Below are positions 58,801 through 64,000 of a DNA stretch of 64,000 nt, piece by piece. A model generated the notes under the pieces. The model did no database searches. It was not told the DNA's origin and saw nothing but the letters and a program-made list of their open reading frames with translations. Location: NCBI GenBank assembly GCA_024516035.1, contig CM044958.1:48081783-48145782 (forward strand), given 5' to 3'. Within the stretch, counting starts at the first letter, position 1. Each line of letters starts with the position of its first letter. The position numbers and the translations under genes were made by a program. The DNA is from Bactericera cockerelli. Its lineage: Eukaryota > Arthropoda > Insecta > Hemiptera > Triozidae.

Positions 58801-61800
58801 GGAGTGATTAGATAACGTGTTATAGAGATGGGCAGCTAGGAGCCTGGAATCTACACGGAGCGCGTTCTGGAAGCTATCAAGGTGCTGAGAGAACAGGGTG
58901 AGTGTGATTAGATAACAAGGGGTGATTAGATATGAAGATAAGATTAGATAACAAGGCGTGATTAGATAACAAGGAGTGATTAGATAACATGTCATAGAAA
59001 TGGACAGCTTGGAGCCTGGAATCTACACGAAGCGCGTTATTAACGTGCTGAAAAAACAAGGTGAGTGTGATTAGATAACAAGGGGTGATTGGATAACATT
59101 ATGTGATTAGAAAACGAGAAATGAACAACTATGATCCAGGGTGTTCTGACAGTTATCAAGGTTTTGAGAGAGCAAGACGTGTGTGGTTCGATAACAGAAC
59201 GTGATTAGATAATCAATATGTGATTAGATAACAATACGTGATTAGAATGATAACAAGGCAAGAGAATGGAGAAATCTGAGCCGTCTTATGATCTGCGAAC
59301 GGTTCCCTTACCAATTATCAATTTTCCCATATCTTCTTCTCTTTACAGTGATGCCAAATGTTGCCACCCAAAAACGTAGTGTTATTAAACCAATAATTCA
59401 ATCTCTTCTCTTTACAGTGATGCCAAACTTCGCCACCAGGGTAGAGGTGGCGGTGGACGCTCTGTCCACCAATCCACCCAAGGATGTGGACGAGAACGAG
59501 TTCATTGACGCCTCCCGTCTGGTGTATGACGGAGTCAGGGAGATTCGGCGAGCCGTTCTGATGAACCGGGTAAGTGAACGAGTGAGCTATTGAGTCGGTC
59601 TGATGAACCGGGTAAGTGAACGAGTGAGCTATTGAGTCGGTCTGATGAACCGGGTAAGTGAACGAGTGAGCTATTGAGTCGGTCTGATGAACCGGGTAAG
59701 TGAACGAGTGAGCTATTGAGTCGGTCTGATGAACCGGGTAAGTGAACGAGTGAGCTATTGAGTCGGTCTGATGAACCGGGTAAGTGAACGAGTGAGCTAT
59801 TGAGTCGGTCTGATGAACCGGGTAAGTGAACGAGTGAGCTATTGAGTCGGTCTGATGAACCGGGTAAGTGAACGAGTGAGCTATTGAGTCGGTCTGATGA
59901 ACCGGGTATGTGAACTAGTGAGTCATCCAGTCAATGAACTAGTGAGCTATTGAGTCGGTCTGATGAACCGGGTAAGTGAACGAGTGAGTGGTCTAGTTAA
60001 TAAACTAGTGAGCTATTGAGCCGTTCTCATGAACCGGGTAAGTGAACTAGTGAGCTATTGAGTCGGTCTGATGAACCGGGTATGTGAACTAGTGAGTCAT
60101 CCAGTCAATGAACTAGTGAGCTATTGAGTCGGTCTGATGAACCGGGTAAGTGAACGAGTGAGTGGTCTAGTTAATAAACTAGTGAACTATTGAGTCGGTC
60201 TGATGAACCGGGTAAGTGAACGAGTGAGCTATTGAGTTGGTCTGATGAACCGGGTAAGTGAACGAGTGAGCTATTGAGTCGGTCTGATGAACCGGGTAAG
60301 TGAACTAGTGAGTCATCCAGTTAATGAACTAGTGGGCTATTGAGCTGGTCTGATGAACCGGGTAAGTGAACGAGTGAGCTATTGAGTCGGTCTGATGAAC
60401 CGGGTAAGTGAACGAGTGAGTCGTCCAGTTAATGAACTAGTGAGCTATTGAGTCGGTCTGGTGAACCGGGTAAGTGAACGAGTGAGTCGTCCAGTTAATG
60501 AACTAGTGAGCTATTGAGTTGGTCTGGTGAACCGGGTAAGTCAACGAGTGAGTGGTCTAGTTAATGAACTAGTGAGCTATTGAGTTGGTCTGATGAACCG
60601 GTTGAGTGAACGAGTGAGTGGTCTAGTTAATGAACTAGTGAACTATTGAGTTGGTCTGGTGAACCGGGTAAGTCAACGAGTGAGTCGTTAGTGAGCTATT
60701 GAGTTGGTCTGATGAACCGGGTGAGTGAACGAGTGAGTGGTCTAGTTAATGAACTAGTGAGCTATTGAGTCGGTCTGATGAACCGGGTAAGTCAACGAGT
60801 GAGTCGTTAGTGAGCTATTGAGTTGGTCTGATGAACCGGGTGAGTGAACGAGTGAGTCGTCCAGTTAATGAACTAGTGAGCTATTGAGTTGGTCTGGTGA
60901 ACCGGGTAAGTCAACGAGTGAGTGGTCTAGTTAATGAACTAGTGAACTATTGAGTTGGTCTGGTGAACCGGGTAAGTCAACGAGTGAGTCGTTAGTGAGC
61001 TATTGAGTTGGTCTGATGAACCGGGTGAGTGAACGAGTGAGTCGTCCAGTTAATGAACTAGTGAGCTATTGAGTTGGTCTGGTGAACCGGGTAAGTCAAC
61101 GAGTGAGTCGTTAGTGAGCTATTGAGTTGGTCTGATGAACCGGGTGAGTGAACGAGTGAGTCGTCCAGTTAATGAACTAGTGAGCTATTGAGTTGGTTTG
61201 ATGAACCGGGTAAGTGAACGAGTGAGTCGTCCAGTTAATGAACTGGTGAGCTATTGAGTTGGTTTGATGAACCGGGTAAGTGAACGAGTGAGTGATCCAG
61301 TTGATGAACTAGGGAGCTATTGAGTCGGTCTGATGAATTGGGTGAGTGGAAGGAGTATTGAGTCCGTAACAGATATTATAGTGATTGATAAGTCACTGAG
61401 TGAGTTGATTGATGCATCACGTCTCGTATAATTGGAGATTTGACGAGCTCTTCTGATGAATCGGGTGAGTGAGTGAGCTATTGAGTCGTGAGCTAGGGTG
61501 AGTGAGTGAGCTATTGAGTCGTGAACTAGTGCGCGTGATTATTGAACATTTCCGTCTTGCATCATAAGTATGATGGAGTCAGAGATATTCGATGAGATGT
61601 TGCTATAAGTCGGGTGAATGAATGAGCTATACCTATTTTTAACTTTATTTTCTTTTAAGATGAGTGTACCACAGCCTTTTTTTATTTCGTGGCCAATAAG
61701 CAGAAGCTACTGTAAACGCTTTTGGTCTGTGTTGTAGCTTGCCCATCCCGTAGTATGCCTCCCCTCTGCTGTGCGTAAAGTGACACAATACTTCCCATTT

Positions 61801-64000
61801 ATAAGGTGCTGGGCTCAACACGTATCGACTACAAACAACCATAACTAAATTTAGAATTTTTTTTTTTTCGGGTTCGGGGATGGTACACGGGACCTTCCGC
61901 ATGGAAAGTGAGTGCTGAACCACTGAGCTGATCGTGCGCTGAACTGAACTGAACTGATTCGTTTCATTTCAGACGGATGAAGAGCTGGATCCCGAGGATA
62001 TTGAGCTGGACGAGCCGTACACAACTTCTGAGGCCACCGCCACCATCAGGACCAAAGAGCCAGGAGTAGATGAGTACCCGGACATCAGCGGCATTACTAC
62101 TGCCAGGGTGAGTACTGTGGTGTTACTACTGCTAGGGTGAGTACTGTGGTGTTACTACTGCCAGGGTGAGTACTGTGGTGTTACTACTGCCAGGGTGAGT
62201 ACTGTGGTGTTTTTTTTTTATTTTTTTTTTTTTTTAAAGCTTTATTAATTAGGAGGACAAACAGGCAACAGTATAAAATTAAGAAAAGAAAGAAAGAAAA
62301 AAAAAAAAAAAAAAAACAAACAAATGACAAAATAAATAAGTAAAAAAGAAAAGAAAATAACAATAATGTCCTACCTAAAGGGCGGGGTTATTGCAAGGGC
62401 AATCTCTTCCACCCAACCCTTACTACTGCTAGGGTAAGTACTGTGGTGATACTACTGCTAGGGTGAGTACTGTGGTGTTACTACTGCTAGGGTAGGTACT
62501 GTGGTGTTACTACTGCTAGGGTAAGTACTGTGGTGTTCCTACTGCTAGGGTAAGTACTAAGGTGTTAGAACTGCTAGGGTAAGTACTGTGGCATTACTAC
62601 TGCTAAAAAAAAAACTTTGATTGTTTCATGATTTCTGGTTGGTCTTCACAAGAAGAGATGCAGAAGATAAACAAACAAAAAATGATTGATGTGCACTGCT
62701 GGTCAAGTGGTTAACGCGCTAGTCTGGTAATCCAGGTAGCCTAGGAATCCGTTGGTTCGAATCCCACCGAGTGCAATTTATCCTCATTAATTTGAGTTTG
62801 TGACAACATAATAATAAGACTCTGAGGGTTAGGTGGTAGAAAATGCTTTGAGCATGAACCTCGCCTGGTGGTCACTTTCCACTAAAGAGTATTTTATTAT
62901 ATCAACACAAATATGACAACTTTTTTTCAAAATAGATCCAATTGATGAGAATGCCGAAGGCATTATCACCACCCTTGATCAGGCTTTGTTTATATTTATT
63001 TCTAACTTGTTACTATGTTCATTGTATATAAAAGATGTAAATAAAGCTTGATCCAAATGTTTATATAAAAAAAAAAAAAAAAATTGAGGACGTTGTTATA
63101 ATTGGGTCTTCTCATTGAATTCTCCTTCTACCACCTCGTTAACAGTGTATTTTAATTTTATTGGGTAGTTACCTTCCACCAAAGATTATTATCTGTCCCG
63201 GTAGCTCAGTGGTAAAGGCGGCACTCTGTGAATCCAGAGACTCCAGAGGTCGTGGGTTCGAAACCCAGCCGGGACATGACATGTTATCCTCCCATTTGGG
63301 ATTTTTACCACACATAATAATACGTCTTGGGCTTACTGCTGGAATAATGGGACTTTCATTGTCCTATTCGGGCAGTATAATAAGGCGATATTATTATTAT
63401 TATCATTAACAACCAGTGGGAGCATGACAAAACTGAAAACTTTTTTTTCAAGATGTGATAGAAGCTCTTAATAATGAAGTTTTGCCGACCAATATTTTAA
63501 TGGAATAATGGGACTTTAATTGTCCTATTCGGGCAGTATAATAAGGCGATATTATTATTATTATTATTATTTTGGAAAGGATCAATTTTAATGTGCCAAG
63601 ATTAAGTTCTAGACACACTTTGCCCTTTCGGTCCTCGCCTTCTAATTTAATACCCCTCAACAGGTTGATGAATTTGTGTAATATTTATCCTAATATGGAC
63701 TACTCACAAAGAATGGGGTGCTTTGTAGCAGATCTAAAAGATATTCTTTATGGATTATGATTTTCTTTATTTAAAAATGCTGTTATTTTTACTATTTTTA
63801 TTTTACTTTAGTCAATTATTATAAGTGTATTAATGATGTTATAGGTGGGAAACCACTGTTTTGTAATGCACTCTAAATAAAATAAATAAATTGAAATTAT
63901 TATTACTATGTTCACAGGAAGCGATGCGGAAGATGACGGAGGAGGACAAGCAGAAGATCGCCCAGCAGGTGGAGTTCTTCCGCAGTGAGAAGCTCAAGTT
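42010..64000 (+). CDS. alpha-Cat: Alpha-catenin gene, thirteen exons, runs off the right edge
   Basis: Exons match the vinculin-family adaptor alpha-catenin from its N-terminus to about residue 670. The beta-catenin-binding and dimerisation part is MSVEKTLEPLVLQVTTLVNT and GNMVRAARNLLSAVTRLLIL. The middle domain includes ERLESIISGAALMAD, TRDLRRQLRKAVVDHVSD and LVLIEAARSGNEKEV. Further on come VDDITTIDDFLAVSENHILE, DNYEPGIYTERVLEAIKV and EFIDASRLVYDGVREIRRAV. The actin-binding domain lies beyond 64000. Family knowledge: it links cadherin/beta-catenin to F-actin at adherens junctions. Exons 1, 2 and 4 carry frame breaks; exons 3 and 5-13 are clean. Most introns from exon 4 on contain junction-derived tandem arrays. 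Confidence 0.96.
42588..42753 (+). CDS. alpha-Cat: Alpha-catenin exon 2, one-base deletion
   Basis: GDA then a premature TGA; with one A restored at GCATGAGC the frame runs MSLAAREFADDPCSSLKRGN and MVRAARNLLSAVTRLLILAD to LLLKSLRV, donor GTG|GTGAGT. The rest of the exon is intact and highly conserved. Confidence 0.88.
43378..44055 (+). mobile_element. Dispersed repeat with GTCTGTCTGTC core
   Basis: From GAGAAATTTCTAATATTAGA through TTTGCTCCGATTTCAATTTT, (GTCT)n, and CGACCGATTTTGATGAAATT to AGGAAGTATTGTGTCC. End fragments recur near 8820, 10965, 29870 and 50150. It ends just upstream of alpha-catenin exon 3. Confidence 0.7.
44087..44296 (+). CDS. alpha-Cat: Alpha-catenin exon 3
   Basis: VEDDLEKVKNASSQGELLDN, IKAFGRNATELMNQAAKRQM, ELKDPQLRDDLAAARAILKK and HSTMLLTASK. 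Acceptor tgcaatcag, donor AAG|GTAAAC, phase 0 at both ends. No frame problem. Confidence 0.95.
44543..44890 (+). mobile_element. CACTGG-type SINE carrying an insertion, with partial second tail
   Basis: Head from GTGCACTGGTAGTCAAGTGG. A ~61-bp CpG-rich insertion sits at 44639-44699. The tail (CATTAACCTCGCCTGGTG) is repeated once at 44839-44890. Confidence 0.8.
44639..44699. mobile_element. Possible tiny hAT-type element
   Basis: CAATCAAACCGGTTTCGTAC ... CGTAACGGGTCGATGA, flanked by an 8-bp TTGAGTTT repeat that is present once in uninserted SINE copies. Core ACGTTACGACGCGTCGTAAC is palindromic. Confidence 0.55.
45475..45667 (+). pseudogene. alpha-Cat: Alpha-catenin exon 4, present but heavily frame-broken
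   Basis: Lies where the exon for VYVRHPE...NRD...SDVAQ...GELAAALDDFD is needed, between ttgccgcag and GTGAGT. Fragments are visible in different frames: HP near 45490, ENRD near 45512, SDDVV near 45547, and VAAA-IDFD at the end, with the exit phase fitting exon 5 (ERMVMDP). Several indels separate them. Much GC-richer than its flanks. Either a low-quality consensus patch or a true lesion. Confidence 0.7.
45668..46370 (+). repeat. Tandem array of exon 4 tail plus 5' splice site (20-bp unit)
   Basis: Over 25 copies of GACTTTGATGTGAGTATTAA, which is the end of exon 4 (DFD codons GACTTTGAT) plus donor GTGAGT. The 20-bp period is almost perfect. A retroposed tail (about 46020-46165, minus orientation) interrupts it, and a T-run of about 33 follows at 46397. 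Confidence 0.96.
46853..47180 (-). mobile_element. GCCTCCGTGGCG-type SINE, minus orientation
   Basis: Starts with the CTTCTTCTTTTTC tail complement and runs to GGGAATCGAACTCAGGATCT. A plus-strand 3' fragment of the same family precedes it at 46615-46790. Confidence 0.78.
47405..47725 (+). mobile_element. tRNA-derived SINE, same family as 40-285
   Basis: Head AATAGCTCAGTGGTTAAGCA ... GTCCCGGGTTCGAACCC, tail with CAAGCGTCTACAGTAGCTCC. A small internal duplication (GGTATACTACGG) is present. Confidence 0.8.
48149..48356 (+). mobile_element. CACTGG-type SINE
   Basis: Near full length: CTGGTAGTCGAGTGGTTAAC ... GGTTCGAATCCCACTC ... GGTTACCTTCCACTTAAGAG, ending in TATTATTATT. Confidence 0.85.
48793..48998 (-). 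mobile_element. CACTGG-type SINE, minus orientation
   Basis: Reverse of the family, from CTCTTCAGTGGAAGGTTACC to CCACTCGACAACCAGTG. Confidence 0.85.
49459..49494. repeat. Near-perfect 36-bp hairpin
   Basis: ACACTTATAACCAATT, TCAG loop, AATTGGTTATAAGTGT in an AT-rich intron of alpha-catenin. Most simply a MITE relic. Confidence 0.8.
49942..50024 (+). CDS. Candidate unassigned exon within alpha-catenin intron 4
   Basis: Between a good acceptor (gccgtccacag) and TATTAG|GTAAAA the frame VTYIYRCVETYDVDSPDSIK TEDTFY is open, ending in TAG at the junction; later copies read GAG there. The peptide is not known alpha-catenin sequence and I do not recognise it. Its 3' part is repeated downstream in the same exon-tail-plus-donor manner as the real exons. 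Confidence 0.3.
49985..50139 (+). repeat. Three tandem copies of the candidate exon's tail plus donor
   Basis: AACCGAGGACACTTTCTATG with AGGTAAAATAATGACAG occurs three times with a period near 50 bp. Each copy holds an AG|GTAAAA donor-like join. Confidence 0.85.
50450..50645 (-). mobile_element. GTCCCGGTAGCTCAG-type SINE, minus orientation
   Basis: Runs from GCGCCTTATTTATACTGCCC to CCACTGAGCTACCGGAACAG. Confidence 0.83.
51027..51227 (+). CDS. alpha-Cat: Alpha-catenin exon 5
   Basis: ERMVMDPLVYNERVRPSLEE, RLESIISGAALMADSNCTRD, DRRERIVAECNAVRQALQDL, LSEYMAN. Acceptor ttgttttccag, donor AAT|GTACGT, phase 0. Near-identical to insect and vertebrate alpha-catenins. Confidence 0.96.
51228..52985 (+). 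repeat. Tandem array of exon 5 tail plus 5' splice site (150-200-bp unit)
   Basis: About ten copies of GAGAGAATAGTGGCGGAGTG through CAGAATACATGGCCAAT and a donor (GTGAGT, GTAAGT or GTACGT), each followed by T-rich spacer and AATATTAAAAACCTAAAAAA. Copies begin near 51354, 51556, 51704, 51868, 52017, 52173, 52335, 52480, 52633 and 52940 (last partial). Exonic parts differ by C/T changes. A retroposed tail with a 41-base A-run sits at about 52730-52870. Confidence 0.95.
53432..54085 (-). mobile_element. Dispersed ~650-bp repeat, copy 2
   Basis: Inverse copy of 24766-25412, sharing ATCTGGTGTAAACATCACAC and CTTACCGTTCTTGAGATATCC, with a (CA)n-rich tract at 53934-53955. Lies in alpha-catenin intron 5. 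Confidence 0.8.
54615..54730 (+). CDS. alpha-Cat: Alpha-catenin exon 6
   Basis: MSIKEPSEGLERAIDHMCRK, TRDLRRQLRKAVVDHVSD plus AG. Acceptor aatatttcag, donor ACAG|GTGAGC, exit phase 2. Confidence 0.95.
54848..55080 (-). mobile_element. GCCTCCGTGGCG-type SINE, minus orientation
   Basis: ATTCGCAGGGAATCGTACCA through CATTACGCCACGAAGGCT, in alpha-catenin intron 6. Confidence 0.8.
55358..55475 (+). CDS. alpha-Cat: Alpha-catenin exon 7
   Basis: (S)FMETDIPILVLIEAARSGNE, KEVEKAAENFADHANKLVE. Acceptor ttctgtttcag, donor GAG|GTAAGC. Confidence 0.95.
55651..55788 (+). CDS. alpha-Cat: Alpha-catenin exon 8
   Basis: VANLACSMSSNEDGVKMVRY, AASSIATLYTQVINAARILA, ARPRSK. Acceptor cctctataccag, donor AAG|GTGAGT. 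Confidence 0.95.
55789..56070 (+). repeat. Tandem array of exon 8 tail plus 5' splice site (about 50-bp unit, internally deleted)
   Basis: About six copies of GCCACCCTGTATACTCAGGT, CATAAAC, then TCCAAG|GTGAGT. Relative to the exon, each copy lacks the ~31 bp between CATAAAC and TCCAAG (the codons around AARILAARPR). The first and last copies are shorter. Confidence 0.93.
56575..56860 (-). mobile_element. CACCGTGGCAGAGTG-type SINE, minus orientation
   Basis: CACAAGGCCTCTTCACAATT to GCTCTGCCACAGTGACTAC, in alpha-catenin intron 8. Confidence 0.82.
56965..57076 (+). CDS. alpha-Cat: Alpha-catenin exon 9
   Basis: VAQENMDVFKDAWDTQVRVL, TEAVDDITTIDDFLAVS plus G. Acceptor gtgacccacag, donor TCAG|GTAATT. 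Confidence 0.95.
57115..57345 (-). mobile_element. SINE fragment, same family as 40-285
   Basis: GATGAGTGTTTCACGGCC and TGTTGTAGCTCGCCCATCCC in minus orientation, head missing. Confidence 0.6.
57555..57698 (+). repeat. Two extra copies of the exon 10 3' splice site and head (about 50-60 bp)
   Basis: AATCCTTTCTTCCCACAGAG then AACCACAT.CT.GAAGATGT appears near 57578 and 57630 before the true acceptor at 57697-57698. The decoys end in AACTAA, giving a stop if used. Confidence 0.93.
57699..57899 (+). CDS. alpha-Cat: Alpha-catenin exon 10
   Basis: (E)NHILEDVNKCVLALQEGDAD, ILDRTAGAIRGRSARVANVV, AAEMDNYEPGIYTERVLEAI, KVLREQ plus G. I used the third of three tandem acceptors. Donor CAGG|GTGAGT. Confidence 0.95.
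57900..59100 (+). repeat. Tandem array of exon 10 tail plus 5' splice site (115-175-bp unit)
   Basis: Nine copies of GAGCCTGGAATCTACACGGA through GTGCTGAGAGAACAG and G|GTGAGTGTGATTAGATAA, with CCTGGAAT near 57981, 58117, 58235, 58353, 58489, 58607, 58725, 58841 and 59017. Between them lies a minor repeat GATTAGATAACAAGGGGT. Copies at 58235/58607 and 58353/58725 are near-identical pairs, implying later duplication of a two-unit block. Confidence 0.95.
59330..59417 (+). repeat. Extra copy of the exon 11 3' splice site and head
   Basis: CTTCTCTTTACAGTGATGCC then AAATGTTGCCACC at about 59338-59372 mirrors the true acceptor and head (CTTCTCTTTACAGTGATGCC, AAACTTCGCCACC) about 67 bp later. Confidence 0.92.
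59418..59569 (+). CDS. alpha-Cat: Alpha-catenin exon 11
   Basis: (V)MPNFATRVEVAVDALSTNPP, KDVDENEFIDASRLVYDGVR, EIRRAVLMNR. Donor CGG|GTAAGT. Acceptor is the second of two copies. Confidence 0.95.
59570..61345 (+). repeat. Tandem array of exon 11 tail plus 5' splice site (42-bp unit, longer variants)
   Basis: Roughly 35-40 copies of GGTCTGATGAACCGG|GTAAGTG..., where GATGAACCGG is the exon end (MNR codons), followed by AACGAGTGAGCTATTGAGTC. The first eight are perfect 42-mers. Later ones add GTCGTCCAGTTAATGAACTA to make longer units, and higher-order blocks recur (for example 60680-61140). Decayed copies continue to about 61620. Confidence 0.96.
61660..61945 (-). mobile_element. SINE, same family as 40-285, minus orientation
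   Basis: Tail AAGCAGAAGCTACTGTAAAC and head GGTTCGGGGATGGTACACGG in reverse; lies between the exon 11 array and alpha-catenin exon 12. Confidence 0.75.
61973..62107 (+). CDS. alpha-Cat: Alpha-catenin exon 12
   Basis: TDEELDPEDIELDEPYTTSE, ATATIRTKEPGVDEYPDISG, ITTAR. Acidic linker ahead of the actin-binding domain. Acceptor gtttcatttcag, donor AGG|GTGAGT. Confidence 0.94.
62108..62610 (+). repeat. Tandem array of exon 12 tail plus 5' splice site (29-bp unit)
   Basis: About ten copies of TTACTACTGCTAGG|GTGAGTACTGTGGTG (GTAAGT in later ones). Split by a retroposed tail in minus orientation at about 62212-62420, flanked by an A/T run. Confidence 0.95.
62692..62900 (+). mobile_element. CACTGG-type SINE
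   Basis: GTGCACTGCTGGTCAAGTGG ... TTGGTTCGAATCCCACC ... CTTTCCACTAAAGAGTAT. Confidence 0.85.
63195..63402 (+). mobile_element. GTCCCGGTAGCTCAG-type SINE
   Basis: Full-length plus-strand copy, GTCCCGGTAGCTCAGTGGTA to GGCGATATTATTATTATTA. Confidence 0.87.
63572..63905 (+). mobile_element. 3' end of a non-LTR retrotransposon
   Basis: Frame FNVPRLSSRHTLPFRSSPSN then LIPLNRLMNLCNIYPNMDYS and a stop at 63760 resembles the C-terminus of LINE ORF2 proteins; a short 3' UTR with AATAAA follows. Ends 13 bp before the exon 13 acceptor region. Confidence 0.6.
63918..64000 (+). CDS. alpha-Cat: Alpha-catenin exon 13 (cut by the window edge)
   Basis: EAMRKMTEEDKQKIAQQVEF, FRSEKLK, open at the right edge. 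Acceptor tatgttcacag. Confidence 0.95.

Noticed and set aside
57740..59059. Series of minus-strand frames with SNHPLLSNH repeats
   Set aside because: Antisense translation of the exon 10 array, not a gene family.
59570..61345. CRISPR-like array
   Set aside because: Repeats are contiguous with no unique spacers, lie in an intron and contain the exon end and donor of alpha-catenin.
63161..63409. 82-codon plus-strand frame
   Set aside because: Translation of a SINE head and body.

Overview
The window is nuclear DNA of an animal, most likely an arthropod and probably an insect. The proteins are closest in character to insect HP1, alpha-catenin and a BAIAP3/Munc13-4-type protein. Genes are split by GT-AG introns, and the DNA is AT-rich and packed with tRNA-derived SINEs, LINE tails, Helitron-like elements and inverted-repeat elements. 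I could not fix the order; a hemipteran is only a guess.

Layout. (1) 583-20145, plus strand: nine C-terminal exons of a BAIAP3/Munc13-4 (fly staccato / unc-13-4) type vesicle-priming protein, with part of the MUN region and the terminal C2 domain; the 5' end lies left of the window. A three-exon secreted-protein gene of unknown function (5357-8750, minus strand) sits inside its third in-window intron. (2) 20146-30750: mostly repeats, with one candidate membrane-protein exon on the minus strand (22413-22650). (3) 30755-32798, minus strand: a complete four-coding-exon heterochromatin protein 1 gene (186 aa, chromodomain plus chromoshadow domain). (4) 32.8-42 kb: the divergent gap between HP1 and alpha-catenin. 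It holds a dead mariner nested in a MITE, SINEs, a Helitron-like element and a pair of diverged duplicated segments. (5) 42010-64000, plus strand: alpha-catenin, thirteen coding exons from the start codon to about three quarters of the protein; the gene runs off the right edge.

The outstanding signal is structural. At least fourteen exon/intron boundaries of the two large genes and of two candidate exons are the seed of tandem arrays. The repeat unit includes, or begins at, the splice junction (exon tail plus 5' splice site, or 3' splice site plus exon head), is 20 to about 200 bp long, and fills the neighbouring intron with 2 to about 40 copies. HP1 and the nested gene show none. Copies differ by substitutions and carry later SINE/LINE insertions, so they look like real, aged DNA and not a simple assembly stutter. 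I know of no named class for splice-junction-seeded minisatellites at this density.

A second recurring signal is single-base frame breaks in otherwise well-conserved exons (alpha-catenin exons 1, 2 and 4, BAIAP3-like exon 8, and the exon 2/3 join of the nested gene). Most sit in or beside short runs of one base, so consensus error is the first explanation.
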